DNA of 64,000 bases from Paenibacillus dauci (lineage in GTDB: Bacteria; Bacillota; Bacilli; Paenibacillales; Paenibacillaceae): contig NZ_LAQQ01000008.1 of NCBI RefSeq assembly GCF_000971985.1, positions 62,001 to 126,000 on the forward strand, in the 5' to 3' direction. Below the pieces are notes generated by a model, which saw only the letters and a list, made by a program, of their open reading frames with translations, was not told the origin of the DNA and made no database searches. Shown one piece after another: positions 1-8,595 of the stretch. The translations under genes were made by a program, and so were the position numbers. Each line of letters opens with the position of its first letter. Positions within the stretch are counted from its first letter, which is position 1.

Positions 1-94
1 TTTTTGTGATTTACTGTTATGTTATACTATAGTGAAAAATAGTACATTCTTTTACTGTTTGTTTAATATTTGATTAGCTAGGAGTGAACTAAAA

Positions 95-562
95 ATGAGA
101 GATAGTACTCGTCAAAGAATTGGACTACTTTCTATACTTGTAGTTGCTGTTATAGCTATTGTAATTATTGTAATGATAGTGATGAATTCACGTCGTGCCA
201 GCGTCTACCTGATTCCGGAGAACTACAATGGATGGATACAGATCATTTACAACCAGCAGAGCTATCCACCGATCGACACCAGTCTCACCAAAGCTACCTT
301 CCCTATCGGATCAGACGGTGTCCTTCGGACTTCAACACCAGAGGTATCTGAAGGGATCGCAGAAGATCAGTATTACTGGGTAAATGCACAGGGAGAACGA
401 ACGCCAATCGATACGCAGAAATTGATACACGGCAAGAGCGTCCGCAGCAGTGGAACAGACGGTACTGAACAAGACTCTGAAACTGTAGCCGAGGAATTTT
501 TTGTAGGTACAGAGGAAGCGTATAAGCAGACTCCGGCTCCTTCGCTGGAAGATCATTTATAA
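95..562 (+). CDS. membrane-anchored extracellular protein, DUF6843-like
   Basis: A 155-residue protein with a short basic N-terminus, one strongly hydrophobic helix (about residues 9-30) and a hydrophilic remainder that should lie outside the cell. The segment YLIPENYNGWIQIIYNQ just after the helix resembles the start of DUF6843-type domains of Firmicutes; this is recognition by eye. No catalytic motif is visible and the function is unknown. The start has a GGAG site (TAGGAGTGAAC) about 10 nt upstream. The gene stands alone and ends before a strong hairpin it shares with the convergent gene to the right. Confidence 0.75.
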   Translation: MRDSTRQRIGLLSILVVAVIAIVIIVMIVMNSRRASVYLIPENYNGWIQIIYNQQSYPPIDTSLTKATFPIGSDGVLRTSTPEVSEGIAEDQYYWVNAQGERTPIDTQKLIHGKSVRSSGTDGTEQDSETVAEEFFVGTEEAYKQTPAPSLEDHL

Positions 563-687
563 TATTGAATGATATGCTCTCTTTTCTACGACTGGTGTGA
601 TTGAAGTTATATTCATATCCAGGAATTTTCTGTGGTTAAGCCATTATACTTTCTGAATATGTCCAGCTATCCTGATAGTAAGCTTAG

Positions 688-720
688 AAGAGCAGACCCG
701 CTTAAAGGGCTGCTCTTTTG
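688..720. terminator. bidirectional intrinsic terminator
   Basis: A GC-rich stem (AAGAGCAG-CCC with GGG-CTGCTCTT) lies between convergent genes. It is followed by TTTTG on the plus strand, and the left arm gives a short run on the minus strand. Confidence 0.8.
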
Positions 721-729
721 TTAATTCTA

Positions 730-1290
730 CTAGTTATACGTCAAATTCGCATGCATAATACCATCCTTACCACCGGGAAAAGGATCTACATACTGAATAC
801 CCAGAAAGCCCAGCTTCTCCTTCCACTGTTCTCTCTGAAGATCGTGGTAACTCTCACCATATCGATCAAAGACATACGACAATACGAGTGCATGGATAGA
901 AGCTGCGCCATTCTGCATCTTTACCCAGGATTCCGGTAGAACGATCTGATGATCGCTGGAAGAGATGGAGTGATCGGAAAAGTTCAGGATCATCTCGGAA
1001 TCATCCTTTTTCACTATAGCGATCTTGCGCTTGCTATCCCAGGTAATCTGGTTAGCATGGCCTTTGAAAATGTCTTTGACCGGAATGTAGATTGTGCTGT
1101 ATACCTTTTCCTTGGCAGAAGGGCCAGTGATGAGAAGACTGGAACGGGTCAATGTACCTGCGTAGACCGATTTGGCTTTTTGGACAAATCGATCGGAACT
1201 TGCAGCAGCAGCGGCTGGATGATTCCAGTATACGGACAGGATACCCATTGCTAATAGGATGCTGGTCAGTACTTTTGCGGCTTTGTTCAT
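730..1290 (-). CDS. secreted stalk-domain (copper amine oxidase N-terminal-like) protein
   Basis: A 186-residue exported protein. I chose the internal ATG at 1290 because GGAGGTAATT lies just upstream and it gives a proper signal peptide: MNKAAK, a hydrophobic stretch, then AAAAA before the likely cleavage site. The longer frame to 1401 has no such features. The region containing IYIPVKDIF and ITWDSKRKIAIVKK resembles the beta-rich stalk domains common in Paenibacillus cell-surface proteins. The function is unknown. It is divergent from the MFS transporter to the right. Confidence 0.75.
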   Translation of the reverse strand: MNKAAKVLTSILLAMGILSVYWNHPAAAAASSDRFVQKAKSVYAGTLTRSSLLITGPSAKEKVYSTIYIPVKDIFKGHANQITWDSKRKIAIVKKDDSEMILNFSDHSISSSDHQIVLPESWVKMQNGAASIHALVLSYVFDRYGESYHDLQREQWKEKLGFLGIQYVDPFPGGKDGIMHANLTYN

Positions 1291-1497
1291 AATTACCTCC
1301 CTGATATTACATTTTTGGTATATCCTATCTATATCTATAACGTTGATTGAGCTCCAAGAAGTGCAGGCAGTCCCCATATAAAGTAACGAACGAGCTGACA
1401 TAGCCTTTTCCTATAACCCATTATCACTATTAACAGTTACACCCTCTCGCCCTCCCCATGCTATGATACATGCAAAATAGAGACAAAAAGGGGTCGG

Positions 1498-2868
1498 ATG
1501 ATGCGTACTATACAGCCACACCAGGTTATCGCGGATAGCCGGTTTAACAAATTTCATCTGTTGGTGTTTTTATGGTGTTTCTTTGCGATCGGATTCGATG
1601 GATTCGATATTGCTACATATGGGATCGGGCTACCGTTTATGATGGAGGATTACGGACTCACACCTGTTGAGGCAGGGGCGATTGGCAGTTATACGCTGGT
1701 CGGCATGATGCTGGGGGCTTTTGTACTGAGTGCATTATCTGACGTGATCGGGCGGAAAAAGGTGCTGGCGATCTGTATGCTGCTCTTCAGTATCTTCTCG
1801 CTACTCGCAGGTCTGGCGCCAAATGCGACGGTGTTTACGATTATGCGGTTTATCGCGGGGATCGGGATGGGCGGGCTGATGCCGGCTGTAATTTCCCTGA
1901 TGACCGAGTATTCGCCCAAGAAGAATCGGGCGCTAACGGTAGCGATTATGTACTGCGGCTACTCGATCGGCAGCATTGGCGCGGCGCTCGTAGGCATGTA
2001 TCTAATGGAGAATCTGGGTTGGCGGTTCCTGTACTGGCTCGGCATTATTCCACTGTTCGCACTGCCGCTGTTCTGGAAGCAGTTCCCGGAATCGCTCTCC
2101 TACTACATCGTGCGCAAGCAGGGCGCGCCGGTCGCGGCGATATTGAACAAGGTGAATCCGCAGGGTAATTACCAGTCGAGCGATGACTTTGAATATGCAG
2201 CGGTACAGCAGCGTGCCCAGGGTATGCCGGTGAAGAAGCTGTTCTTGCAGAGTCGCGCGGTGAGCACGTTCGCCTTTTGGCTCGCGGTGTTCAGCTGTCT
2301 GCTGATGATCTATGGTCTTAATACATGGCTGCCCAAGATTATGCAGGGTTCGGGTTATGGCATTACGTCCAGCCTGTCGTTCAGTCTGGTACTGGCGATC
2401 GGGCAGATCGGTGGATCGCTACTGGGCGGGTATCTGGTGGAGCGTGTCGGCCACCGCAGGGTACTGGTCTCGCTGTTCCTGACCGGAGCCGTATGCTTTG
2501 TTCTACTGAGTATGACGTCGAATACGGCGCTGCTGTATGTGCTGATTGCACTCGGCGGTGCCTGCACAGTGGGTACGCAGAATCTGGTGAATCCATACAT
2601 TTCCGAATACTATCCAAGGGAGATCCGCGCGACAGGAGTTGGGGTGAGCGTCGGCGTCGGACGAATTGGAGCGATATTGGCACCTGTGTTGATCGGGCTG
2701 CTGCTGGCGACGAATATGGCGCCGCAGAACGCCTTTATGTTCTTCGCGGTACCCTGTCTGCTCGGAGGGGTGGCGTTCCTGCTGGTACAGGAGAAGTATG
2801 GCAGCTTCGATAAGATGAAGGCTACGCGCAGTGTACGGGCAAAGCTGGCGGGAAATGAAGTGGGATGA
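1498..2868 (+). CDS. MFS transporter, aromatic acid:H+ symporter (AAHS)/NiaP-like
   Basis: A 456-residue, 12-helix major facilitator protein. The N-terminal GFDGFDIATYG segment and the loop LSDVIGRKKVL (MFS motif A) are typical of the AAHS group, which carries benzoate, 4-hydroxybenzoate or nicotinate with protons. An internal repeat of motif A (YLVERVGHRRVLV) starts the second half. The substrate cannot be told from sequence; no aromatic catabolic or NAD genes lie nearby. Two adjacent ATGs (1498 and 1501) follow an AAAGGGG site. It is a single-gene unit with its own terminator. Confidence 0.88.
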   Translation: MMRTIQPHQVIADSRFNKFHLLVFLWCFFAIGFDGFDIATYGIGLPFMMEDYGLTPVEAGAIGSYTLVGMMLGAFVLSALSDVIGRKKVLAICMLLFSIFSLLAGLAPNATVFTIMRFIAGIGMGGLMPAVISLMTEYSPKKNRALTVAIMYCGYSIGSIGAALVGMYLMENLGWRFLYWLGIIPLFALPLFWKQFPESLSYYIVRKQGAPVAAILNKVNPQGNYQSSDDFEYAAVQQRAQGMPVKKLFLQSRAVSTFAFWLAVFSCLLMIYGLNTWLPKIMQGSGYGITSSLSFSLVLAIGQIGGSLLGGYLVERVGHRRVLVSLFLTGAVCFVLLSMTSNTALLYVLIALGGACTVGTQNLVNPYISEYYPREIRATGVGVSVGVGRIGAILAPVLIGLLLATNMAPQNAFMFFAVPCLLGGVAFLLVQEKYGSFDKMKATRSVRAKLAGNEVG

Positions 2869-2886
2869 TATCCCACATGAGTAAAC

Positions 2887-2921
2887 AAAAGAAGCCTGTC
2901 GATAGTAGACAGGCTTCTTTT
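2887..2921. terminator. bidirectional intrinsic terminator
   Basis: A perfect stem, AAAAGAAGCCTGTC with GACAGGCTTCTTTT, around a 7-nt loop. It is T-rich on both sides, so it serves both the MFS gene and the leftward XRE unit. Confidence 0.9.
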
Positions 2922-2968
2922 GTTTTATTCACCAGGAAGCAGGCTTTCTCTGGAATAATACTTTGTTG

Positions 2969-3094
2969 TTACAACTGCTCTACATAATAATCGAACAGAA
3001 GAAATCCTGGAAGTCTGGCAGCATTTCTAATCACATGTTTTATTTGTCTCTTCGGGTGTGAAATATTGTTCCGTTTCAAAATCTTTGAGTTCAC
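2969..3094 (-). CDS. candidate 41-aa peptide overlapping the XRE/TPR regulator stop
   Basis: A 41-codon frame whose GTG start overlaps the TGA stop of the upstream regulator (sequence AAGTGAAC), a layout that allows translational coupling. The predicted peptide has a very basic first half (MNSKILKRNN, KRQIKH) and a more hydrophobic end (LPGFLLFDYYVEQL), with no classical signal peptide. It sits between the regulator and the shared terminator, so it would be on the same transcript. No strong independent ribosome site is visible. It could be a cognate peptide for the TPR regulator or simply a chance frame. Confidence 0.35.
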   Translation of the reverse strand: MNSKILKRNNISHPKRQIKHVIRNAARLPGFLLFDYYVEQL

Positions 3095-4398
3095 TTGCCT
3101 AACGCTTCTGACCGATATTGTTCCAGCAACTTCATCGACTCCTGAATCCCGTCTTTGTTATCCAGATGTACTGCACTTTGGAAGCACTGCATGAGGCAAT
3201 CCAGACCTTTGTTATATTCCTTTTTGCGGAAACAGTAGTGGGCGTATTCCCTGTTGAGTGTATAGTATCGCAGCACTTTGAACTCTTCTTTGTATGTTCC
3301 GACCTGAAACAAATAATCGGCAGCAGGCTCCAGATACTCGTCAAACTCTCTGAGATATTCATCGATATGATATTCATGCGTATTGGCAGAAATGATCAGC
3401 GTGATCAATCCGTCCAGTATTTCGTCTTCATTATTTTGCAGTAATTCCACGTATTCGGGTATGACGGACTGGTTGCCCAACCGGATCTCTACGGAGAGGG
3501 AGTTGGCTTTGGCAATAAATTTGAATTGTTCCACTTCCCGCTCTCCTGCTTCACTCAAACGACCAAACCAGCTCAAATCGGCATACCCATGGGTGTACGT
3601 CCGAAATTCATCATACATGGTCTGGTATTCATAATAATGGGATTTCAGCAGATAAGCCTGACCGTAATAGTAGACAAAATGTCGATTGGTTACAAAGGAC
3701 TCCTGCTGCCAGCTTTTATTTGCAGCAATGCGATGCACCATTTCAAACAACTCATCTACATATTTAATAAATGAATCCATATCTTCTCTGGCACCAAAAA
3801 AGTGACAAAGCAGAATCAATCCATCCAGCAAAATATGATCCGGCAGCTTGTGCCGATGCGGGATAAACTGCATCGCTGCCTCTACATTCTTGCGTGGGTT
3901 GGAACTGTGCATCTGGAACAGCCGATAGTAACTGATCGCCAGCCGTTCCGACTGATTCGACCGCTCACTCTCTACGACATATCCGTACAGCAGCGCAGCC
4001 GCTTCCTTTTGCTCATTCTGGTACAGCTCTTCGGCCGTCTCGAAAATAAGCGGGATTTGCTTGAGATCGTCTGCAGCATGCTCCAGGATTAACCGGATAT
4101 CTTCAAGTCGTCCAATCTCGGCACAACGGATCAGCAGCATCTTGATTCTGCGCCAGTGACCGCCTTCCTGAAAAGATTCTTCTATATATAACGGATAATA
4201 ATGCCCTTCCGGCAGTTCCATATAATGGGTTATCGCATCCAGCATGGGCACCGACAGCATCTTGGGAGGATTGCCGTTGATGGCGGCGCTCAGAGAGCCT
4301 CTGTTGATTCCGGTCGCAGTAGATAGCTCACCCAGATTAATCTGGCGATCGGCGAGGAACTGCTGAATATGATGCTGGATGGTCTCTCTATAATTCAC
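3091..4398 (-). CDS. XRE-family regulator with C-terminal TPR-like helical array
   Basis: A 435-residue protein. Residues about 5-60 form a helix-turn-helix of the XRE/Cro type (GELSTATGINRGSLSAAING). The remaining 370 residues are all-helical with repeating aromatic and leucine spacing (for example EELYQNEQKEAAALLYGY and YYTLNREYAHYCFRKKEYNKG), like tetratricopeptide arrays. The HTH-plus-TPR design is that of RRNPP-type, often peptide-responsive, regulators of Firmicutes; the ligand here is unknown. The start has GGGAGGAATAG upstream. A 41-codon frame overlaps its stop codon and two tiny membrane protein genes lie upstream on the same strand. Confidence 0.85.
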   Translation of the reverse strand: MNYRETIQHHIQQFLADRQINLGELSTATGINRGSLSAAINGNPPKMLSVPMLDAITHYMELPEGHYYPLYIEESFQEGGHWRRIKMLLIRCAEIGRLEDIRLILEHAADDLKQIPLIFETAEELYQNEQKEAAALLYGYVVESERSNQSERLAISYYRLFQMHSSNPRKNVEAAMQFIPHRHKLPDHILLDGLILLCHFFGAREDMDSFIKYVDELFEMVHRIAANKSWQQESFVTNRHFVYYYGQAYLLKSHYYEYQTMYDEFRTYTHGYADLSWFGRLSEAGEREVEQFKFIAKANSLSVEIRLGNQSVIPEYVELLQNNEDEILDGLITLIISANTHEYHIDEYLREFDEYLEPAADYLFQVGTYKEEFKVLRYYTLNREYAHYCFRKKEYNKGLDCLMQCFQSAVHLDNKDGIQESMKLLEQYRSEALGK

Positions 4399-4532
4399 GT
4401 CTATTCCTCCCGCTAGCTTCTAGTGCGCCCCGGTCCCATGTCTAGCCTGGTATCCTGTAACGTCGATTGTTCCATTATATGATGACTATCCCATCCGATA
4501 AAACCTCATTTTGGTTACAACTTTCCTCTGCT

Positions 4533-4565
4533 AACAGGCTCCTAACCATATGTCAGGAGCCTGTT
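4533..4565 (-). terminator. stem-loop downstream of the 50-aa membrane protein gene
   Basis: Arms AACAGGCTCCT and AGGAGCCTGTT pair perfectly around an 11-nt loop. No clear T-run follows on the minus strand, so it may be a weak terminator or a stabilising hairpin. Confidence 0.5.
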
Positions 4566-4574
4566 ATATCCAGC

Positions 4575-4727
4575 CTACTTGATTCGCTGCCGCAGTTGCA
4601 TCTCCCGGACATCCAGTTCACGATGCCGGGTTCGGAAGTTCTGAATCGTACTGTAAAAGGCCAGCACCACGACTCCAACGACCAGCAGGGACAGTACATA
4701 ATAGAGAGCATCTATACTCACGGTCAT
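4575..4727 (-). CDS. 50-aa single-pass membrane protein (paralogue of 4959-5135)
   Basis: A small gene of 50 codons starting MTVSIDALYY, with an AAAGGA site just upstream of the ATG at 4727. It has one hydrophobic helix (about residues 7-25, ending VVGVVVLAFYSTIQ) and a basic, charged tail (RTRHRELDVREMQLRQR) predicted to be cytoplasmic. The similarity to the next small gene at 4959-5135 (LVVGV..LAFY.T.Q, then R.REL and Q-rich residues) runs through helix and tail, supporting both as real genes. The function is unknown. Confidence 0.7.
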   Translation of the reverse strand: MTVSIDALYYVLSLLVVGVVVLAFYSTIQNFRTRHRELDVREMQLRQRIK

Positions 4728-4862
4728 CACATCCTTTGGCCAGTAATGTATCGCTCTTACTCCTACCGTACTATATTACGCACCGAATTACCAATTGATT
4801 ACCAGCCATATTCTATTGCTAGGCGATTCGCTCTTCCTGCTGATCGAACAGTAGATCCATAA

Positions 4863-4892
4863 GCAAAAACCTGCCCATAACCGGGCAGGTTC
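4863..4892 (-). terminator. intrinsic terminator of the 58-aa membrane protein gene
   Basis: On the minus strand the stem AACCTGCCC-GGTTAT-GGGCAGGTT is followed by TTTTTG. Confidence 0.85.
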
Positions 4893-4958
4893 CTGTTGGA
4901 TTAGCTTCATGCCCCGTATACAGCAAAGGCAAATCCATGGCTGGTCTTGGATCGTCTA

Positions 4959-5135
4959 CTAGGAATGCGAACCGACTGCCGGTTCATTCGGCCGCTGATT
5001 CAATTGAAGCTCCAGCTGCTGCAATTCCAGTTCACGATTGCGAACTTTATAGGTCTGTACTGTCGTATAAAAGGCGAGCGCAATAACTCCGACAACCAGA
5101 AAAGCCAGACTGTACATAAGCACGGTGAGTCCCAT
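4959..5135 (-). CDS. 58-aa single-pass membrane protein (paralogue of 4575-4727)
   Basis: A 58-residue protein starting MGLTVLMYSLAF. The ATG at 5135 was preferred to one at 5162 because AAAGGAG lies between them and because this start matches the length of the paralogue. One transmembrane helix (LAFLVVGVIALAFYTTVQ) is followed by a charged, probably coiled tail rich in E, L and Q (RNRELELQQLELQLNQ). It is transcribed leftward with its own terminator. The two-gene family is shared with 4575-4727. No function can be assigned. Confidence 0.75.
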   Translation of the reverse strand: MGLTVLMYSLAFLVVGVIALAFYTTVQTYKVRNRELELQQLELQLNQRPNEPAVGSHS

Positions 5136-5821
5136 AATAATCAACACTCCTTTCGTGATCACATGCAGGAAATCAGAATCGCCTTTGTTTAGGCGTAAAC
5201 TGTCTTTGGAGTATATAAATATGTGATAAGGCCCGTTAGTTTGATTTGGAAAATACAGGTACTACGCTACTATATCTGTTAGCGAATAGCTACGTATCTG
5301 GGGAAATCGCAACCTCTGTCTCTGTATGGGGTTACATATGTCCGCCTATTCCACTGTAAGATTGTAGTCAGAAGGCTGTGCAGCCTAATCTTCCATCAAC
5401 AGCACAACCATGCAGGGTGCGAACGTTATTTCTATTTGCCCATCTGAATAAATAGCATTTTTTACAGTACTTGCTAGTGCTCTGAAACTTCCGGCTCTTT
5501 TCTCCTGCTCATTTTGTACCGGATTCGACAATATTCCAGGTATGATTAAGAGCCAAAGTTGCAGTCCTTCTCTCCTGGTACTACTTTGAATATAAGAGTG
5601 CTTATGTAGTCAATTGTTCCTTCACCTGACATTTTGGTCTAATATAGTAGCGGTAAGTCAGCAGACTTCAGCCAGATCCAGAAGAGAAAACAGCTTATAG
5701 CTATTACATCGTCAATGTCCGGCTTGCCGGAATACTCTATACTTTATTCATATTTTCATTTTATCGTTATTTTGCATCTATTTACTTCGTCTACTCTATA
5801 CCATCTATTCGGGAGGTTCTC
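5136..5821. other. intergenic region without recognisable gene
   Basis: A 686-bp spacer between divergent units. I see no convincing coding frame, RNA gene or riboswitch. The last 80 bp before the response regulator are AT-rich and probably carry its promoter; GGGAGG precedes the start codon. Confidence 0.5.
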
Positions 5822-6559
5822 ATGAATCAACGTTTACTTTTAATCGAAGACGATCTCGCGATCAGCGATATGGTCTGTTCCTATTTAGTCAGAGAAGGTT
5901 ATGACATCGATACCGTCTATGAAGGAGAACATGCAGCGGCAGCCTTTATGCAAAAACCGTACGATCTGGTTCTGCTTGATCTGATGCTGCCGAGACTCGG
6001 TGGATTTGAAGTGCTGCAGCAGATTCGCAGTACCAGTCTCGTTCCTGTCCTCATCATGTCCGCCAAAAACAGTGATCTGGACAAAGCGCTCGGTCTTGGA
6101 TTTGGGGCAGATGATTATATTGCCAAGCCCTTTTCGATGATTGAGCTAACGGCACGGGTGAAGGCTGCGATCCGTCGAGCTAGTTATGCGCCACAGCAGC
6201 ATCCGACAGCGGTATCCGATTCTCCTGATGCTGGTCTTCCTGCTGCCAGTTCGCTTATCCACTGGGCTAATCTGATCGTCGATCCGGATAACTATACGGT
6301 AACCAAAAATAATGAACCCATACAGCTGACAGCCAAGGAGTTCCAGATTCTCAAATTATTCGTGACTCATCCCAATCGGGTATTTACCAAATCCCAACTG
6401 TATGCCAGCGTATGGCAGGACGAGTATTACGGCGATGAGAATGTGATCAATGTACATATGCGCAGACTGCGGGAGAAGATCGAAGATGAACCTTCCAAGC
6501 CGCAGTATATCAAGACACTATGGGGCATCGGCTATAAGCTGGGAGAACCGGGATTATGA
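5822..6559 (+). CDS. OmpR-family response regulator
   Basis: A 245-residue two-component regulator. The receiver domain (about 1-120) has the acidic pocket E9/D10/D11, phosphoacceptor D53 (LLDLMLPRLGG) and conserved K102 (YIAKPF). A Q/S/P-rich linker leads to a winged-helix domain (about 150-243) ending LWGIGYKLGEPG, typical of OmpR/PhoB. Its stop overlaps the histidine kinase start as ATGA, so the two are translationally coupled. Lying upstream of an ABC exporter, it probably controls it through the phased repeats at 7561-7588. Confidence 0.93.
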   Translation: MNQRLLLIEDDLAISDMVCSYLVREGYDIDTVYEGEHAAAAFMQKPYDLVLLDLMLPRLGGFEVLQQIRSTSLVPVLIMSAKNSDLDKALGLGFGADDYIAKPFSMIELTARVKAAIRRASYAPQQHPTAVSDSPDAGLPAASSLIHWANLIVDPDNYTVTKNNEPIQLTAKEFQILKLFVTHPNRVFTKSQLYASVWQDEYYGDENVINVHMRRLREKIEDEPSKPQYIKTLWGIGYKLGEPGL

Positions 6560-7491
6560 TGATAGCCCTCCTGCTGCTGTTGATTCTCGTGCTGCTCATT
6601 GTCCTCTTCTCCCAGCAGAATCGTCTGCGGAGCCGCTCACGGGAAATGCGCTACGTGCATGACAAGCTGAATGCCATTCTCGACCAGCAGACACAGGAAA
6701 GGCTGCTGCTGGTCAGCTCGGACCCTCGTATTCGCGAGCTATTGATTGATCTGAACCGGCTGCTGGATGTGAATCACCGGGGTATCGTGGAGCGTGCACG
6801 ACTGGAAAGTTCCATGCGCAATATGCTCGCCAATATGTCTCATGATCTCAAGACGCCGCTGACTGTTGTACTCGGCTGCAGTGAGATGCTGCAGCGCAGC
6901 GATCTGCCGGAAGGTGAACAGCAGCAGATTATTCAGTCTATCCACCGCAAGTCAGCGGAGACGATTGGACTAGTGAATGCTTTTTTCGATCTGGCCAAGC
7001 TGGAGTCGGGAGATGCAGCGCCGGATATGTCGCGGGTCGAACTTGGTGAACTTTGCCGGCGCAACATGCTCAGCTTCTATGATCTGCTGGACCATCAGGG
7101 AACTGAAGTCCATATTGAGCTGCCCGAAGAGAAGGTACATATTATGGGCAATACCGAAGCACTGGATCGCATCCTCAGCAATCTGATCTCCAACAGTATC
7201 CGCTATGGACTGGATGGTGCAGTACTGGGACTTCGTCTCTATACGGATGCCGAGTATGCCTATATCGAAGTCTGGGATCGTGGCAAAGGCATCGCCGAGA
7301 GTCATCAGGATCAGGTATTCGAACGGCTGTATACGCTGGAAGATTCCCGTAATCGTACCTATCAGGGCAGTGGCCTGGGGCTGACGATTACCAAGCGTCT
7401 GACCGAGCAGATGAACGGCCGGATAGCACTTACCAGCAAGCCGTATGTACGAACCACTTTTACGGTATCTTTTCGCAAAATGTCCTATTAA
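6556..7491 (+). CDS. sensor histidine kinase with single N-terminal membrane helix
   Basis: A 311-residue kinase. One hydrophobic helix (residues 2-18) is followed directly by a coiled cytoplasmic region, with no room for an extracellular sensor domain. The H-box MSHDLKTPLT places the phospho-histidine at residue 96. The N-box (LSNLISNSIRYG), G1 (DRGKGI) and G2 (GSGLGLTI) are intact. Such minimal sensors in Firmicutes often sense through an associated ABC transporter or in the membrane; that is inference here. It overlaps the regulator gene by 4 nt and precedes the ABC genes by about 180 nt. Confidence 0.92.
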   Translation: MMIALLLLLILVLLIVLFSQQNRLRSRSREMRYVHDKLNAILDQQTQERLLLVSSDPRIRELLIDLNRLLDVNHRGIVERARLESSMRNMLANMSHDLKTPLTVVLGCSEMLQRSDLPEGEQQQIIQSIHRKSAETIGLVNAFFDLAKLESGDAAPDMSRVELGELCRRNMLSFYDLLDHQGTEVHIELPEEKVHIMGNTEALDRILSNLISNSIRYGLDGAVLGLRLYTDAEYAYIEVWDRGKGIAESHQDQVFERLYTLEDSRNRTYQGSGLGLTITKRLTEQMNGRIALTSKPYVRTTFTVSFRKMSY

Positions 7492-7560
7492 ACTTTCTTA
7501 TTCTTTAATCGTCCATGCAAGGTGCAGCATATCCGAACAGAGCATACGCAGCTGCAGCTT

Positions 7561-7588
7561 AAGAATTAAGTAAGAATCGATTAAGAAA
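7561..7588 (+). promoter_or_regulatory. three 11-bp-phased direct repeats, probable response-regulator site
   Basis: AAGAAT-N5-AAGAAT-N5-AAGAAA: three hexamers one helical turn apart, the usual geometry for OmpR-family dimers. The third repeat falls where a -35 element would be for the -10-like TACAAT at 7607-7612, which suggests activation by contact with RNA polymerase. The assignment to the adjacent regulator is inferred from position. Confidence 0.6.
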
Positions 7589-7606
7589 AAAGCAAACTCC
7601 CCTCCG

Positions 7607-7612
7607 TACAAT
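7607..7612 (+). promoter_or_regulatory. candidate -10 element of the ABC operon
   Basis: TACAAT lies 63 bp before the ABC ATPase start. No recognisable -35 hexamer lies 17 bp upstream; the phased repeats occupy that place. Confidence 0.5.
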
Positions 7613-7674
7613 AAAGAGTATCAATATACAGCAAGCCGTAGCCATCATGGCTGCAAGAGAGAGGATGATGGATA

Positions 7675-8595
7675 ATGGAGTATATTTTGCGGACGCAGCA
7701 GCTTACCAAAGCCTATAACGGGCATGAAGTCGTCAGACAGGTAAATATGAATATACGCCCGGGAGAGATATACGGATTTCTCGGACCCAATGGAGCAGGC
7801 AAGACGACGGTGATGCGAATGATCATGAATCTGGTCAAACCTACCAGCGGCGAGGTTGAATTGTTCGGTCAGGCGATTACGGGACATTCTTACGAAATGT
7901 TCAAACGGATGGGCAGCATTATCGAATATCCGGTCTTCTACGACAAATTATCTGCCCGGGAGAATCTGATGCTGCACGGTGAATACATGGGCTACTATGA
8001 TCCGGATGCTGCCAAGGAAGCGCTGGAACTGGTCAAGCTGGGCAACCTGGATAACAAGCCGGTCAAGCAGCTATCTCTCGGAATGAAGCAGCGGCTCGGT
8101 ATTGCCCGGGCGATCATGACCCGGCCGGAGCTGCTGATTCTGGATGAGCCGATTAACGGACTGGACCCTGCCGGAATTAGAGAGCTGCGTGAAATCTTCC
8201 GGATGCTCAGCCGCGAGTATGGCATGACTTTGCTGATCTCCAGTCATATTCTCGGAGAGATGGAACAGATCGCAGATACGATCGGTGTAATTCATCAGGG
8301 CCGGCTCGCTGAGGAAGTATCCATGGCAGCGATTCGCGACCAGCAGACTGCCTTCATCGAACTGGTCACTGCGGATACAACCCGGGCTGCTTATGTGCTG
8401 GAGAGCAAGCTGAATCTTGGTAATTTCAAAATTATCGAACCGAATACGATCCGTATCTACGACGGCGATATCACTACCCGGGAGATCGGTAAAATGATGG
8501 CACTGGAAGATATCGAACTCGACAGCCTGAACAAAAAGCAGCACTCCCTTGAAGACTACTTCCTGCAGCTGACCGGAGGTGAGCATATTGCTTAA
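7675..8595 (+). CDS. ABC transporter ATP-binding protein (BcrA/lantibiotic-immunity type)
   Basis: A 306-residue ATPase. Walker A is GPNGAGKT (residues 37-44), the signature is LSLGMKQRLGIA, Walker B is LLILDEP, followed by the D-loop GLDPAG and the H-loop SSHIL. The C-terminal extension of about 80 residues is typical of exporters of the bacitracin/lantibiotic-immunity kind. The GAGAGGATGATGGATA leader supports the start. It forms an operon with the permease (overlapping start) and a third membrane protein, next to a two-component system, as in peptide-antibiotic stress modules. The actual substrate is unknown. Confidence 0.9.
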   Translation: MEYILRTQQLTKAYNGHEVVRQVNMNIRPGEIYGFLGPNGAGKTTVMRMIMNLVKPTSGEVELFGQAITGHSYEMFKRMGSIIEYPVFYDKLSARENLMLHGEYMGYYDPDAAKEALELVKLGNLDNKPVKQLSLGMKQRLGIARAIMTRPELLILDEPINGLDPAGIRELREIFRMLSREYGMTLLISSHILGEMEQIADTIGVIHQGRLAEEVSMAAIRDQQTAFIELVTADTTRAAYVLESKLNLGNFKIIEPNTIRIYDGDITTREIGKMMALEDIELDSLNKKQHSLEDYFLQLTGGEHIA

